From NCBI RefSeq assembly GCF_001320245.1, contig NZ_BCBA01000027.1, forward strand, positions 62,001 to 126,000: a stretch of 64,000 nt of DNA. The letters are read 5' to 3'. This DNA is from Pseudomonas sp. NBRC 111124 (GTDB taxonomy: Bacteria > Pseudomonadota > Gammaproteobacteria > Pseudomonadales > Pseudomonadaceae). The translations under genes were made by a program, and so were the position numbers. Below the pieces are notes generated by a model, which was given only the letters and a program-made list of their open reading frames with translations, made no database searches and was not told the origin of the DNA. The first letter of the stretch is position 1, and the number at the start of each line of letters is the position of its first letter. Below are positions 37,616 through 46,978 of this stretch, in pieces.

Positions 37616-39376
37616 TCAGCCCTGCAGTTGCTGGCGCCGGGCGCGGGTGGCCTCGATGTCCAGGCGCACCTGCTCGTCGAGCACCACTCCGTACACCTCA
37701 AAGGCCTGTTCGAGGCTGCAGAAGTCATCCAGCACGTCTTCGCGCACCTGCTCGGCACTGCGTTCTAGCGGGTTGCCATAGCCACCGCCACAGGGCGAGT
37801 AGTAGGCCATCACATCCCCCGCCTTGGACGCGTACCCGGAGAACTTCGACGGCATCGACACCACCTGCCCGGGGCTGGCGACATTGTAGATCTCGGTCTT
37901 GCCTACCACCCCGTCGCAGCCACCGAACACCCCCCAGGGCACATCGAAATGCCGTTCGCTTTCGTGGGTGATGAAGCCCGCCGTGAGCACCCGCTGGGCC
38001 TTTACCACACCGATGCCACCGCGGTACTTGCCAGCGCCTGGCTGCACATCGTCACGCAGCTCGTAGCGGTCGCAGATCATCGGCAGGTGCATCCCCAGGT
38101 CTTCGATGGGGTTGTTGCGGGTGTTGGCCATCAGGTTGTCGATGGCATCGGGCCCGTCGGATTTCGGCCGCCCGCCGTATGCCCCTTCGTTGACTTCGAG
38201 GAATACCCAATAGTCGCCATCGGCCTTCACCCCGGAATAGGCAGCGAAGGAGATCGACGCCGAGCTGCCGGCGATCACCCGCTCCGGCAGCACCGGGGCC
38301 AGGGCCTTGATGATGAGATCGATCATCCGGTTGCACTGGGTGAAGCGCGCCTCGGCAGCGGCTGGGAACACTGGGTTGAAAATCGTGCCCAGCGGCGCCA
38401 CGACGCTGATCGGGCGGAACGACCCCTCGTTGGACGGCACCGGGCTGGGCAGCGTGGCAGCGTCGAGCAGCAGCTTGCGGAAGGCGGCGTAGGCGGCCAC
38501 CTTGCACGAACCTTCGAACGGCACGTTATAGGCGGTTTCGGTTTGCAACGCCGAACCGGTCAGGTCCACCTCCAGGGCATCACCGCTCACTTTTACCGTG
38601 ACCACCACCGGCAGGCGCCGCTCGCGGTTGCGGCCGTCGTCGTCGAGGAAGCCTTCGGCGCGGTAGTCGCCATCGGGAATCTGCGCGATCTGCTGGCGCA
38701 TGATGGTTTCGGCGTAGTCGATCAACTGGTTGATCGCGGTAAAGCTGAAGTCCTTGCCGTAGCGGGTCAGTAGTTCCTTGAAGCGCCGGGCGCCCAGCTG
38801 CGCCGAGGCCACCTGGGCTTCGATGTCGCGAATCAGCTGGTCGGATGCACGGCTGTTGTAACGGAACATCTGCACCAGCGCTTCGTTGCGCACACCGCGC
38901 TCATAGAGCTTGAGCCCGGCCATCAGCATGCCTTCGGCGTACACGTCGCCTACGTCGATGATCAACCCCGGCGTAGCTGCGCCGATGTCGATGTGGTGCG
39001 CGGTGTTGCCGGAAAAGCCCACCAGCTCGCCTTCATGGAAAATCGGCACGATCACCGCCAGGTCCGGGCTGTGGCTGGAGCCGTGATAGGGATGGTTGTG
39101 CACCACCACATCGCCCTCGTGCCAGGCGCCACCTTGCAGGGTGGCCTCGATGCCGCGCAGGTAGGCCGGGATCGAGCCGATGTGCATCGGCGTGGATTCG
39201 GACTCGCAGATGGTCTGGTAGCGGGTGTCGAACAGCCCGGCGCCCATGTCCTGGGACTCGCGGATGATCGATGAGAACGACATGCGGTACAGCACGTGGC
39301 CCATCTCTTCGGCGATGGTCTTCAAGGCGCCGCTGATGACTTGCAGGGTGATCGGATCGACCGGTTGCGTATTCAT
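37616..39376 (-). CDS. hyuB: Hydantoinase B / N-methylhydantoinase beta subunit
   Basis: The 586-residue protein starts MNTQPVDPITLQVISGALK and continues with the HyuB pattern: HNHPYHGSSHSPDLAVI (metal-binding His cluster), GDVYAEGM, and PGAGKYRGGIGV near the C terminus. With HyuA it forms an ATP-dependent ring-opening amidohydrolase (N-methylhydantoinase or oxoprolinase type). It lies 17 bp downstream of hyuA. Start at 39376 gives the family N terminus. Confidence 0.94.
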   Translation of the reverse strand: MNTQPVDPITLQVISGALKTIAEEMGHVLYRMSFSSIIRESQDMGAGLFDTRYQTICESESTPMHIGSIPAYLRGIEATLQGGAWHEGDVVVHNHPYHGSSHSPDLAVIVPIFHEGELVGFSGNTAHHIDIGAATPGLIIDVGDVYAEGMLMAGLKLYERGVRNEALVQMFRYNSRASDQLIRDIEAQVASAQLGARRFKELLTRYGKDFSFTAINQLIDYAETIMRQQIAQIPDGDYRAEGFLDDDGRNRERRLPVVVTVKVSGDALEVDLTGSALQTETAYNVPFEGSCKVAAYAAFRKLLLDAATLPSPVPSNEGSFRPISVVAPLGTIFNPVFPAAAEARFTQCNRMIDLIIKALAPVLPERVIAGSSASISFAAYSGVKADGDYWVFLEVNEGAYGGRPKSDGPDAIDNLMANTRNNPIEDLGMHLPMICDRYELRDDVQPGAGKYRGGIGVVKAQRVLTAGFITHESERHFDVPWGVFGGCDGVVGKTEIYNVASPGQVVSMPSKFSGYASKAGDVMAYYSPCGGGYGNPLERSAEQVREDVLDDFCSLEQAFEVYGVVLDEQVRLDIEATRARRQQLQG

Positions 39377-39393
39377 GGCTGTGTCCTCTGGCG

Positions 39394-41484
39394 TTACTGG
39401 CGGGAGATGATCAGGTTGCCGTGGGCGCTCACCCTGGCCACCCAACCCGGCGGCACCAGCGAGGTGGAGTCGTGCTGCATGAGCATGGCCGGGCCTTCGA
39501 TGTACTGGCCGGCGTGCAGCTTGCTGCGGTCATAGCGTGGCGTGGGCAGGCACTGGCCATCGTCGAACCAGGTGTCGCGCTCGTAAAGGAAGGCCTGGCC
39601 GGTGTCGCTGTCGACCGCCGCCGGCAGCGGCTGCCAGGCCAGCTTCTCGGACTGGGAATGGCCGATGACACGCAGGCTGACGACTTCCACCGGGGCATCG
39701 GCGTAGCAATAGCCGTAGTCCTGCTCATGCACTTGGTGGAAATGCGCCATGACCTGGGCAATGGCCTGGTGGTCCACCCTGCCGCCAGGGATCAGGGCAC
39801 GCAACTCGAAGCCCTGACCGTCGTAGCGGCATTCGGCGATGCGGGTCAGCTGCATGCAGGCATCGTCCACGCCATCGTTGCGCAGTTGTTGCCGAACATT
39901 GGCTTCCAGTTCCTGCAAGGCGCTTTCGAGCCGATTCAATTGCGTGTCGTCGATGGTATTCAGGGTGCACAGCAACGAGCGCAGGGCCTCGTACTGCAGG
40001 TCGGTGGTCAGCAGGCCTGCGGCGGCGGTGATGCCCGGCGCTGGCGGGATGAGCACCGACTTGGCATTGACCTCATCGGCCAGCGCCGGACCATGCACCG
40101 GCCCTGCCCCGCCGAACGGCATCAGCACGAAATCGCGGGGGTCGATACCACGGGCCACCGAGTTGGAACGAATGGCCAGGGCCATGTTGTTGTTGACCAC
40201 CCGCAGGATGCCCAGGGCCGCCCGGTGCACGCTAAGGCCCAACGGCTTGGCGATCTTCGCCTCGATGGCCTGGAACGACAGCGCCGGGTCGATCTTCAGG
40301 TCGCCGCCCAGCATCTGGTCCGGGTCCAGACGGCCCAACACGATGTTGGCGTCGGTCACGGTGGGCTCCTCGCCACCGCGGCCGTAACAGGCCGGGCCGG
40401 GGTTGGAACCGGCCGAGCGTGGGCCGACCTGGAAGCCACCGGCCGGGTCGATGAAGGCCACCGATCCGCCACCGGCACCGATGGTGATCAGGTCGATCAT
40501 CGGCACCAGCACCGGGTGCCCGGACACGTAGGAGTCGCGCGGGTTCATCACCTTGATCTGGCCATCGACCAAGGTCGAGATGTCCGCCGAGGTACCACCA
40601 ATGTCGACGGTGATGATGTTGCGCTCACCGTCGAGCCCAGCGAAGTAATGCCCGCCCATCACGCCACCGGCGGGGCCGGACATGAGGATGTTCACCGGCC
40701 GCTCGCAGCAGCTTTCAACGGTGGCCACACCGCCGTTGGACTGCATGATGCGCAGGTCGGCCTGGATGCCGTTTTCACGCAGCTGGCTGGCCAGGTGGGT
40801 CAGGTAGTGGGCGGTGCGCGGTCCGACGTAGGCGTTCATGGCCGTGGTGGAAAAGCGCTCGTACTCGCGCATCACGTCCACCACATCGGTGGAGCAGCAG
40901 ACGAACGCCTCGGGCATCACCTTCTGCACGATGGCCTTGGCGCGCAGCTCATGGGAGCGGTCGAGGAAGGCGTACATGAAGCCGATGATTACGGCCTGCA
41001 CGCCACGGGCCTTGAGCAACTGCGCGGCCTCGCGGACTTCCTGCTCGTCCAGCGGCGTCTCGACCTGGCCATGGGGCGGTAGGATGCGCTCGTTGATGGC
41101 GATGCGGTTACGCCGACGCACCAGCGGTGTGCTCTGCCATGGCACATCGAACTGCAGCGAGAAGTTGTAGGGCCGTTTGTGCCGGCCAATGTGCAGAATG
41201 TCGCGGAAGCCCCTGGTGGTGAGCATGCCCACCTCGGCGCCATTGTGTTCGATGGAAATGTTGGTCGCCACCGTAGTGCCATGGACGATCAGGTCCACTT
41301 CTTCGGCGCCGATTCCGGCCTTGGCACACAGCTCGAGAATCCCGCGCATCACAGCGATGGACTGGTCTTCGAGGGTGGTGGGGACCTTGTGGGAAAAGAT
41401 CCGCCGGCCGATGGAGTCGCGCTCCGTGGTTTCCAGGATCAGGTCTGTGTTGGTACCGCCGACATCTACGCCTATACGGGCCAT
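39394..41484 (-). CDS. hyuA: Hydantoinase A / N-methylhydantoinase alpha subunit
   Basis: The 696-residue protein is the ATP-binding partner of HyuB. It starts MARIGVDVGGTNTDLILE, the actin-like phosphate loop of the family. It has LIVHGTTVATNISIEHNGA, then ITVDIGGTSADIS and LIGPGGGSVAF-like ring residues (ITIGAGGGSVAFID). N-methylhydantoinase converts N-methylhydantoin to N-carbamoylsarcosine using ATP, the step before the amidase encoded at 34276. Confidence 0.94.
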   Translation of the reverse strand: MARIGVDVGGTNTDLILETTERDSIGRRIFSHKVPTTLEDQSIAVMRGILELCAKAGIGAEEVDLIVHGTTVATNISIEHNGAEVGMLTTRGFRDILHIGRHKRPYNFSLQFDVPWQSTPLVRRRNRIAINERILPPHGQVETPLDEQEVREAAQLLKARGVQAVIIGFMYAFLDRSHELRAKAIVQKVMPEAFVCCSTDVVDVMREYERFSTTAMNAYVGPRTAHYLTHLASQLRENGIQADLRIMQSNGGVATVESCCERPVNILMSGPAGGVMGGHYFAGLDGERNIITVDIGGTSADISTLVDGQIKVMNPRDSYVSGHPVLVPMIDLITIGAGGGSVAFIDPAGGFQVGPRSAGSNPGPACYGRGGEEPTVTDANIVLGRLDPDQMLGGDLKIDPALSFQAIEAKIAKPLGLSVHRAALGILRVVNNNMALAIRSNSVARGIDPRDFVLMPFGGAGPVHGPALADEVNAKSVLIPPAPGITAAAGLLTTDLQYEALRSLLCTLNTIDDTQLNRLESALQELEANVRQQLRNDGVDDACMQLTRIAECRYDGQGFELRALIPGGRVDHQAIAQVMAHFHQVHEQDYGYCYADAPVEVVSLRVIGHSQSEKLAWQPLPAAVDSDTGQAFLYERDTWFDDGQCLPTPRYDRSKLHAGQYIEGPAMLMQHDSTSLVPPGWVARVSAHGNLIISRQ

Positions 41485-41577
41485 TCTGCGTCACTCCTGG
41501 TGATCGCGAATGCACTCGGCAACTGCGCCGCCGAGCCGATTCGCACGTGGGTCTTATGGTTGTTGTTGAGGTGCGGG

Positions 41578-41603
41578 GGCCCCAAGCGGGGCCTGTTTTT
41601 TTT
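41578..41603. terminator. Hairpin between the MFS gene and hyuA
   Basis: A ggcccc/ggggcc stem with an aagc loop is followed on the plus strand by a run of T. The neighbouring genes read on the minus strand, where the T-run becomes an upstream A-run next to the MFS stop. It may only partly stop transcription into hyuA. Confidence 0.5.
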
Positions 41604-42927
41604 ATGCCAAGGGGTTGGCGGGTTGATCGGCGGCGTGGCTCAAGGGGCGCCCCGCCGTCTCCGGCAACGACAGCCCGCCCGCCAGGGCGAACAGGGCGAT
41701 ACCGGCCAGGTAATAGGCCGGCGACAGCGGGTCACCGCTGCGCTCGATCAGCCAGGTGGCGATCAGCGGCGCGGTACCGCCGAACAGCGTGTAGGCCATG
41801 TTGTAGGTGATGGCCGAGGCGGTGTAGCGACTGCGGGTGGGGAACACTTCCGACAACAGCACGGCCGTGACCACACCGCACAGCACCGCGCCGATGGCCA
41901 ACAGGAATGCCCCCGCCAATGCTGGGTAGAACAACCCGGAGCGCGCCAGCAGAAACGCCGGGTAAATGGTCAGCACCAGCCAGGCGGCAGCCGTGACCAT
42001 GGTCGGGCGCCGGCCAACGCGGTCGGAAAAGCGTCCGGCAAAGGGGCAGCAGGCTGCGGCGAACAGCAAGGTCAGCAAAGAGATCAACAGCGCTGTGGGC
42101 TGCGGCTGGCCGCCTTGCAGTTGCAGGTAGGTCACGAAGTAGGTGGTGCACATGTAGAACGACAGCGCGGTCAGCGAGATGAACGCCGCCAGGCAGCACA
42201 TCGCCCCGCCCTGCTCGCGCAATGTCTGGCCCAGCGGTGCATGCACGGCACGCTCGGCGCTAGCCAGCGCCTTGAACGCCGGCGTCTCGTCCAGGCGCCA
42301 GCGCAGGTACAGGCCCACCAGCCCGAGGGGCGCGGCGATCAGAAAGGGCAGGCGCCAACCGAAGGTTGCCATCTGCTCGGCTGTCAGCCAGCGGTTCAGG
42401 GCATAGGTGACGATGGCGGCGGCCGCGAACGAGGCGAAGGTCGACACCAGCGCGGCACTGCCATAGCGGGCGCGCTGCCCGGCCGGGGCGTGCTCGATGA
42501 GGTAAATGCAGGCACCGGCGTATTCGCCACCGGCGGAAAAACCCTGCACACAGCGGATCAGCGTCAACAGCAACGGGGCGGCCAGGCCGATGCTGGCATA
42601 GGTCGGCAGCAGCCCGATCAGGGTGGTGGCTGCGGCCATCAGCAGGATCGTGATCGACAACACCCGGCGCCGCCCGAAATGGTCCCCCAGCATGCCGAAC
42701 ACCAGCCCGCCGAGCGGGCGGAAAGCAAAGGCAACGGCGAACACGGCAAAGGTCTTGAGCAGCGCCGTGGTGCTGTCACCCGAGGGGAAGAACAACTGGG
42801 CGATGGTGGTCGCCAGAAAACCATACAGGGCAAAGTCGAACCACTCGACGAAGTTGCCGATGGACGCGGCCCAGACCACGCGTTTCAATTGCTCCGGCGC
42901 GACCGGCTGCTGCGACGTACCCGACAT
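41602..42927 (-). CDS. MFS transporter, metabolite:H+ symporter (MHS) type
   Basis: The 441-residue membrane protein has 12 predicted helices and starts [19 protein letters not shown] motifs are [20 protein letters not shown] in helix 1, [10 protein letters not shown] between helices 2 and 3, and a second DRVGRRP loop. The MHS family imports small organic acids and related metabolites; substrate unknown. It is downstream of a FabB-like gene on the same strand. The start at 42927 gives the family N terminus. Confidence 0.9.
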   Translation of the reverse strand: MSGTSQQPVAPEQLKRVVWAASIGNFVEWFDFALYGFLATTIAQLFFPSGDSTTALLKTFAVFAVAFAFRPLGGLVFGMLGDHFGRRRVLSITILLMAAATTLIGLLPTYASIGLAAPLLLTLIRCVQGFSAGGEYAGACIYLIEHAPAGQRARYGSAALVSTFASFAAAAIVTYALNRWLTAEQMATFGWRLPFLIAAPLGLVGLYLRWRLDETPAFKALASAERAVHAPLGQTLREQGGAMCCLAAFISLTALSFYMCTTYFVTYLQLQGGQPQPTALLISLLTLLFAAACCPFAGRFSDRVGRRPTMVTAAAWLVLTIYPAFLLARSGLFYPALAGAFLLAIGAVLCGVVTAVLLSEVFPTRSRYTASAITYNMAYTLFGGTAPLIATWLIERSGDPLSPAYYLAGIALFALAGGLSLPETAGRPLSHAADQPANPLA

Positions 42928-43047
42928 ATCCACCTCACTGTCTGTTGGAGAACAAGCGATTGGCAGTTCGAAACCTTCACGCAGCGAGTGGGCTGCAGGC
43001 GCAGCCCTCAAGCTCAGTCCGGGCGGGCCTCTGGTGGGCCGTCACCG

Positions 43048-44304
43048 TCAATGTGCGCCCTGCGCCTCCAGCCCCCGACGGCTGAACACCAGCGAGGCAT
43101 TGGCCCCGCCGAAACCGAAGCTGTTGGACATCACGCAATTCACCTGCTGCCCTTCGCGCACGCTGCGTACCAAGGGCAGCCCCTCGACCTGCGGGTCGAG
43201 CTGTTCGATGTTGTGCGAAGCCGCCATGAAACCGTGGCGCATCATCAGCAACGCATAGATCGCCTCGTGCACCCCGGCCGCCCCCAGCGCGTGCCCGCTC
43301 AGCGACTTGGTCGAGCTGAACGGCGGCAGTTCACCGTCGAAGGCAGCCAGTGCCGCCTGCAGTTCCACCAGGTCGCCGGCCTGGGTGCTGGTGCCATGGG
43401 TATTGAGGTAATCCACCGGTTCGGCGCAACTGGCCAGGGCCATCTGCATGGCGCGCAGTGCGCCGTCGCCGCTGGGGGAAACCATGTCCTGGCCATCGGA
43501 GGCAGTGCCATAGCCGATCACTTCGGCGAGGATGGTCGCCCCGCGCGCCTGGGCATGCTCCAGCGCCTCCAGCACCAGCACCCCTGCCCCGCCGCTGATA
43601 ACGAAGCCATCACGGGCCACGTCATAAGGGCGGCTGGCAGTGGCCGGCCGGTCGTTGTAGCCGGTGGAAAACGCGCCCATGGCGTCGAACATGCAGCTCT
43701 GGCTGAAGTGCTCGGCTTCGGCACCGCCAGCAAACACCACATCCTGTTTGCCGAACTGGATCTGCTCGAAGGCGTGGCCGATGCAATGGGCGCTGGTGGC
43801 GCAGGCCGAGGCGATGGAATAGTTGAGGCCCTTGATGCCGAAGAAACTGGCCAGGCACGCTGAGACCGTACTGGTCATGGTACGGGGTACACGGTACGGC
43901 CCCACCTTGCGTACGCCCTGGCTGTGCAGCAGCTGGTTGGCCTCGACGATGTCTTCGCTGGAGCCGCCACCCGAGCCCATCACGCAGCCGGTGCGGGTGT
44001 CGGCCACCTGCTCGGGCGTCAGCCGTGCATCGGCGATGGCATCGGCCATGGCCAGGTAGCCATAGGCTGCGGCATCGCCCATGAAGCGCCGGTGGCGCCG
44101 GTCGATGCGCTGAAAGTCGACCTCCAGCCGGCCGCTGACATGGCTGCGCAGCCCCGCTTGCGCATAGGCCAGGTTGAAGGCGATTCCCGAGCGCCCCTGG
44201 CGCAATGCCTGGAGGACCTGCGCAGGGCTGTTGCCCAGACATGAGACGATGCCCATGCCGGTCACGACCACGCGGCGTAGCCCGATTGTCTGCTTCGATA
44301 ACAT
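43048..44304 (-). CDS. FabB-like beta-ketoacyl-ACP synthase (KAS I paralogue)
   Basis: The 418-residue condensing enzyme resembles E. coli FabB, with the active-site region [20 protein letters not shown] (Cys168) and the two catalytic histidines in [13 protein letters not shown] and [11 protein letters not shown]. It extends acyl-ACP by decarboxylating malonyl-ACP. It is an accessory copy, with no acyl carrier protein, fabA or other fatty-acid gene nearby. It sits between the MFS transporter and codA, an unexpected place in a nitrogen-compound cluster. Confidence 0.9.
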   Translation of the reverse strand: MLSKQTIGLRRVVVTGMGIVSCLGNSPAQVLQALRQGRSGIAFNLAYAQAGLRSHVSGRLEVDFQRIDRRHRRFMGDAAAYGYLAMADAIADARLTPEQVADTRTGCVMGSGGGSSEDIVEANQLLHSQGVRKVGPYRVPRTMTSTVSACLASFFGIKGLNYSIASACATSAHCIGHAFEQIQFGKQDVVFAGGAEAEHFSQSCMFDAMGAFSTGYNDRPATASRPYDVARDGFVISGGAGVLVLEALEHAQARGATILAEVIGYGTASDGQDMVSPSGDGALRAMQMALASCAEPVDYLNTHGTSTQAGDLVELQAALAAFDGELPPFSSTKSLSGHALGAAGVHEAIYALLMMRHGFMAASHNIEQLDPQVEGLPLVRSVREGQQVNCVMSNSFGFGGANASLVFSRRGLEAQGAH

Positions 44305-44459
44305 GCACTGACTCCACAGGTTCAGAACTGTCCGGGCAACCTGGCTGGGTTGCCATGGACTCGAGTCTAAGGGGCGGCTTTGATTCTGATAATTCGTATT
44401 TCGTTAGCCATTGATACCGAATTTGGCATCAGTAATTATCCTGCGCCCATGGCAAAGCA

Positions 44460-44484
44460 CCCCGCCCGGCCAAAGCCGGCGGGG
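44460..44484. terminator. GC-rich hairpin after codA
   Basis: The stem ccccgcccggc / gccggcgggg, with one bulged C and a CAAA loop, lies 31 bases past the end of codA (minus strand). No T-run follows, so terminator function is probable but not certain. Confidence 0.6.
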
Positions 44485-44514
44485 CATGATGAATGCCGTT
44501 GCTAGAGGGTGGCG

Positions 44515-45756
44515 TCAGGCAAAGCGTTCGACCTGCGCCGACGTGCGGCGCATCAACACCTTGCCGTTGCGCACCGAAACCAGTGCGTGGCCCTGGCTGC
44601 GGACCATCTCGTAATCATCCGGCGCCGACAGCAGCAGCAAGTTGGCCGGCCGCCCGACCTCGATGCCATAACGCTCCCCAAGGTTGAGGGTGCGGGCACT
44701 GTTGTCGGTGATCAGATCCAGGCTGCGTTGCAGGTCTTCGTAGCCGAGCATGTGGCAGATGTGCAGCCCGGCTTCGAGAATGCGCAGGATGTTGCCGTTG
44801 CCCAGCGGGTACCACGGGTCGACGATGGAGTCCTGGCCGAAGCACACGTTCATCCCGGCGCGGTCGATCTCGGCCACGCGGGTCAGCCCGCGGCGCTTGG
44901 GGTAAGTGTCGAAGCGCCCTTGCAGGTGAATGCTCTCGGTCGGGCACGAGATGAAGTTGATGCCCGACATTTTCAGCAGGCGGAACAGCTTGTAGCAGTA
45001 AGCGTTGTCATAAGAGCCCATGGCCGTGGTGTGGCTCGCCGTGACCCGAGCGCCCATGCCACGTACCCGGGCCTCTTCGGCCAGCACCTCGAGGAAGCGC
45101 GACTGTGGGTCGTCGGTTTCGTCACAGTGCACGTCCACCAGGCAACCGGTGCGCTCAGCCAGCTCCATCAGGAACTTCACCGACGACACACCCTGATCGC
45201 GAGTGTTCTCGAAATGCGGAATGCCACCGACCACATCGGCGCCCATGGCCACCGCTTCGGTCATCAGGGCCCGGCCATTGGCGAACGACTCGATGCCCTC
45301 CTGGGGGAAGGCGACGATTTGCAGGTCAACCAGGTGGCGTACTTCCTCGCGCACCTCGACCATGGCCTTGAGCGCGGTGAGCTTGGGGTCGGTCACATCC
45401 ACATGGGTTCGCACGTGCTGAATGCCATGGTCCACCAGCATGTCGATGGTCTTCTTCGAGCGCTGCTTGATGTCGTCGTGGGTGGTGATTTCCTTGCGCT
45501 CGGCCCAGCGTTCGATGCCTTCGAACAAGGTGCCGCTCATGTTCCACTTCGGCTCGCCGGCGGTGAGGGTGGCGTCCAGGTGAATGTGCGGCTCGACGAA
45601 GGGCGCCACCACCAGGTTCTGTTGGGCGTCCAGGTCGTCGGGGTTGGCCAGCACCGCCACATCGGCCTGGGGCTCGATGGCGGCGATACGGTCGCCGTTC
45701 AGTTCGATACGAAACAGGCCCGACTTGCCACGCAGACGGGCGTTGATGATGTTCAT
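44515..45756 (-). CDS. codA: Cytosine deaminase (possible creatinine deiminase)
   Basis: The 413-residue amidohydrolase-family enzyme has the metal motif EPHIHLDATLT, a second His in VDVHCDETDD, ASHTTAM, and the active-site Asp in GQDSIVDPWYPLG. These are the E. coli CodA motifs. It converts cytosine to uracil and ammonia. In P. putida strains using the N-methylhydantoin route, creatinine deiminase is reported to be a cytosine-deaminase-type enzyme, so creatinine is a possible substrate here. It lies 4 bp after the pucR gene. Confidence 0.92.
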   Translation of the reverse strand: MNIINARLRGKSGLFRIELNGDRIAAIEPQADVAVLANPDDLDAQQNLVVAPFVEPHIHLDATLTAGEPKWNMSGTLFEGIERWAERKEITTHDDIKQRSKKTIDMLVDHGIQHVRTHVDVTDPKLTALKAMVEVREEVRHLVDLQIVAFPQEGIESFANGRALMTEAVAMGADVVGGIPHFENTRDQGVSSVKFLMELAERTGCLVDVHCDETDDPQSRFLEVLAEEARVRGMGARVTASHTTAMGSYDNAYCYKLFRLLKMSGINFISCPTESIHLQGRFDTYPKRRGLTRVAEIDRAGMNVCFGQDSIVDPWYPLGNGNILRILEAGLHICHMLGYEDLQRSLDLITDNSARTLNLGERYGIEVGRPANLLLLSAPDDYEMVRSQGHALVSVRNGKVLMRRTSAQVERFA

Positions 45757-45760
45757 GCTG

Positions 45761-46978
45761 TTACTCCTTGCATTGGGCTTCGCTCATGCGCCATACCAGC
45801 ATGGCGACCGAAGCGTTCATACGAAATAGCGGGTCGTCGAGTGACTGCCCACTCAGTTGTTCGATACGTTGAATACGTTGGTTGATGGTGTTGCGGTGCA
45901 GGCCCAGACGCTGGGCGGCCTTCAGGCCATTGCCGTTTTCCTTGAGCAGGGCGTCGAGGGTATGCACCAGCACATGGGGGTGCTTGCGGCCGGGCGCGAT
46001 CAGTGGGCCAAGGGTTTCGGCGACGAAGTCGTCGATCAGCGAGCGATCGACGATGCCTTGCAGCAGGCGCAGCACGCCCAACTCGCTGAAGTCGCAGAAA
46101 CCGGTGGCCGGGCGCAGGTTCTGCGCCACTTCCAAAGCCTGGCGCGCTTCATTGAGCGCCTGGCGGTAGTGGGCGCAATCCTCGGCCAGGCGCGACAGGC
46201 CCATGAACAGGCCCAGTTCACCGACCACGCCCGCCAACTGCCGGTGCAGCGCGGCCAGGGTGGCGTGCAGGCCGTGGGCATCGGCCAGTAACAACACGAA
46301 CAGGTCACCCGGCAATTGCGCGGTCACAGTCCCCGGCCTGCCACGACACCAGGCCTCAAGCTGATCTTCCAGCGCCTGGCGAATGCCCTGCCACACGCGC
46401 TCGCCCTGGGCCAGCCCATGGCGCTCGAACAATCCATCGACGCCAGACAGCCGCAGTGTCACCAGGCGCCGTGGCTCGTCCAGCGCCAGCTCAAGGTGCG
46501 CGGCCCGCTGCCGAGCGATGGCCAGGCTCGGGTAGTCGCCGGTCAGCAACTGGCCGAGGATGTCATTGCGCGAGCGCCGCACCTGGGTCATCTGCACCAG
46601 GGCCGTACCGATCAGGTGAGTGACGACCACCATTTTCAGCGCATACGGCTGCTCGATCAGCGGCAGCCCCAGTTGCTCGGCGCGCTCGATCACTACAGGC
46701 GGAATGCCGTGGATGAACGTGCCGCCGGTGAGGATCACCATGCCGGCAATGCCCACGGCGTCGCCATCTTCCACCAGGCTCAGCAGGTTGGCCTCGCCGC
46801 GTGGGTGGTTGATGCCGGTGACGAACACCAGCTCGCCGCCCATCACCCACTCGGCAATGCCTTCGTTCTCGGCCACATACGGCCAGCGCACCCGCCGCTG
46901 CAGGTTGCGCGCGCCGGCCCGGACGGTCATGTCCTGCAGGCCGGGCAGGTGCAGGATTTCGTCCAGCGCCAGGCTCAC
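45761..46978 (-). CDS. PucR-family transcriptional regulator
   Basis: The 405-residue protein has an N-terminal purine catabolism regulator domain (residues about 7-125, LALDEILHLPGLQDMTV) and a C-terminal PucR HTH_30 domain (GLKAAQRLGLHRNTINQRIQRIEQL). PucR-type regulators control purine and pyrimidine use. It is encoded between codB and codA, overlapping codB by 4 bases, so it is co-transcribed with them and probably controls its own operon. Confidence 0.92.
   Translation of the reverse strand: MSLALDEILHLPGLQDMTVRAGARNLQRRVRWPYVAENEGIAEWVMGGELVFVTGINHPRGEANLLSLVEDGDAVGIAGMVILTGGTFIHGIPPVVIERAEQLGLPLIEQPYALKMVVVTHLIGTALVQMTQVRRSRNDILGQLLTGDYPSLAIARQRAAHLELALDEPRRLVTLRLSGVDGLFERHGLAQGERVWQGIRQALEDQLEAWCRGRPGTVTAQLPGDLFVLLLADAHGLHATLAALHRQLAGVVGELGLFMGLSRLAEDCAHYRQALNEARQALEVAQNLRPATGFCDFSELGVLRLLQGIVDRSLIDDFVAETLGPLIAPGRKHPHVLVHTLDALLKENGNGLKAAQRLGLHRNTINQRIQRIEQLSGQSLDDPLFRMNASVAMLVWRMSEAQCKE

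Noticed and set aside
39421..41082. 553-codon plus-strand frame opposite hyuA
   Set aside because: It is antisense to HyuA motifs and has no ribosome site or domain.
41179..43863. 894-codon plus-strand frame opposite the MFS and FabB-like genes
   Set aside because: The protein is low-complexity (Gln/Arg/Gly rich) and without family motifs, while the minus strand codes two clear proteins.
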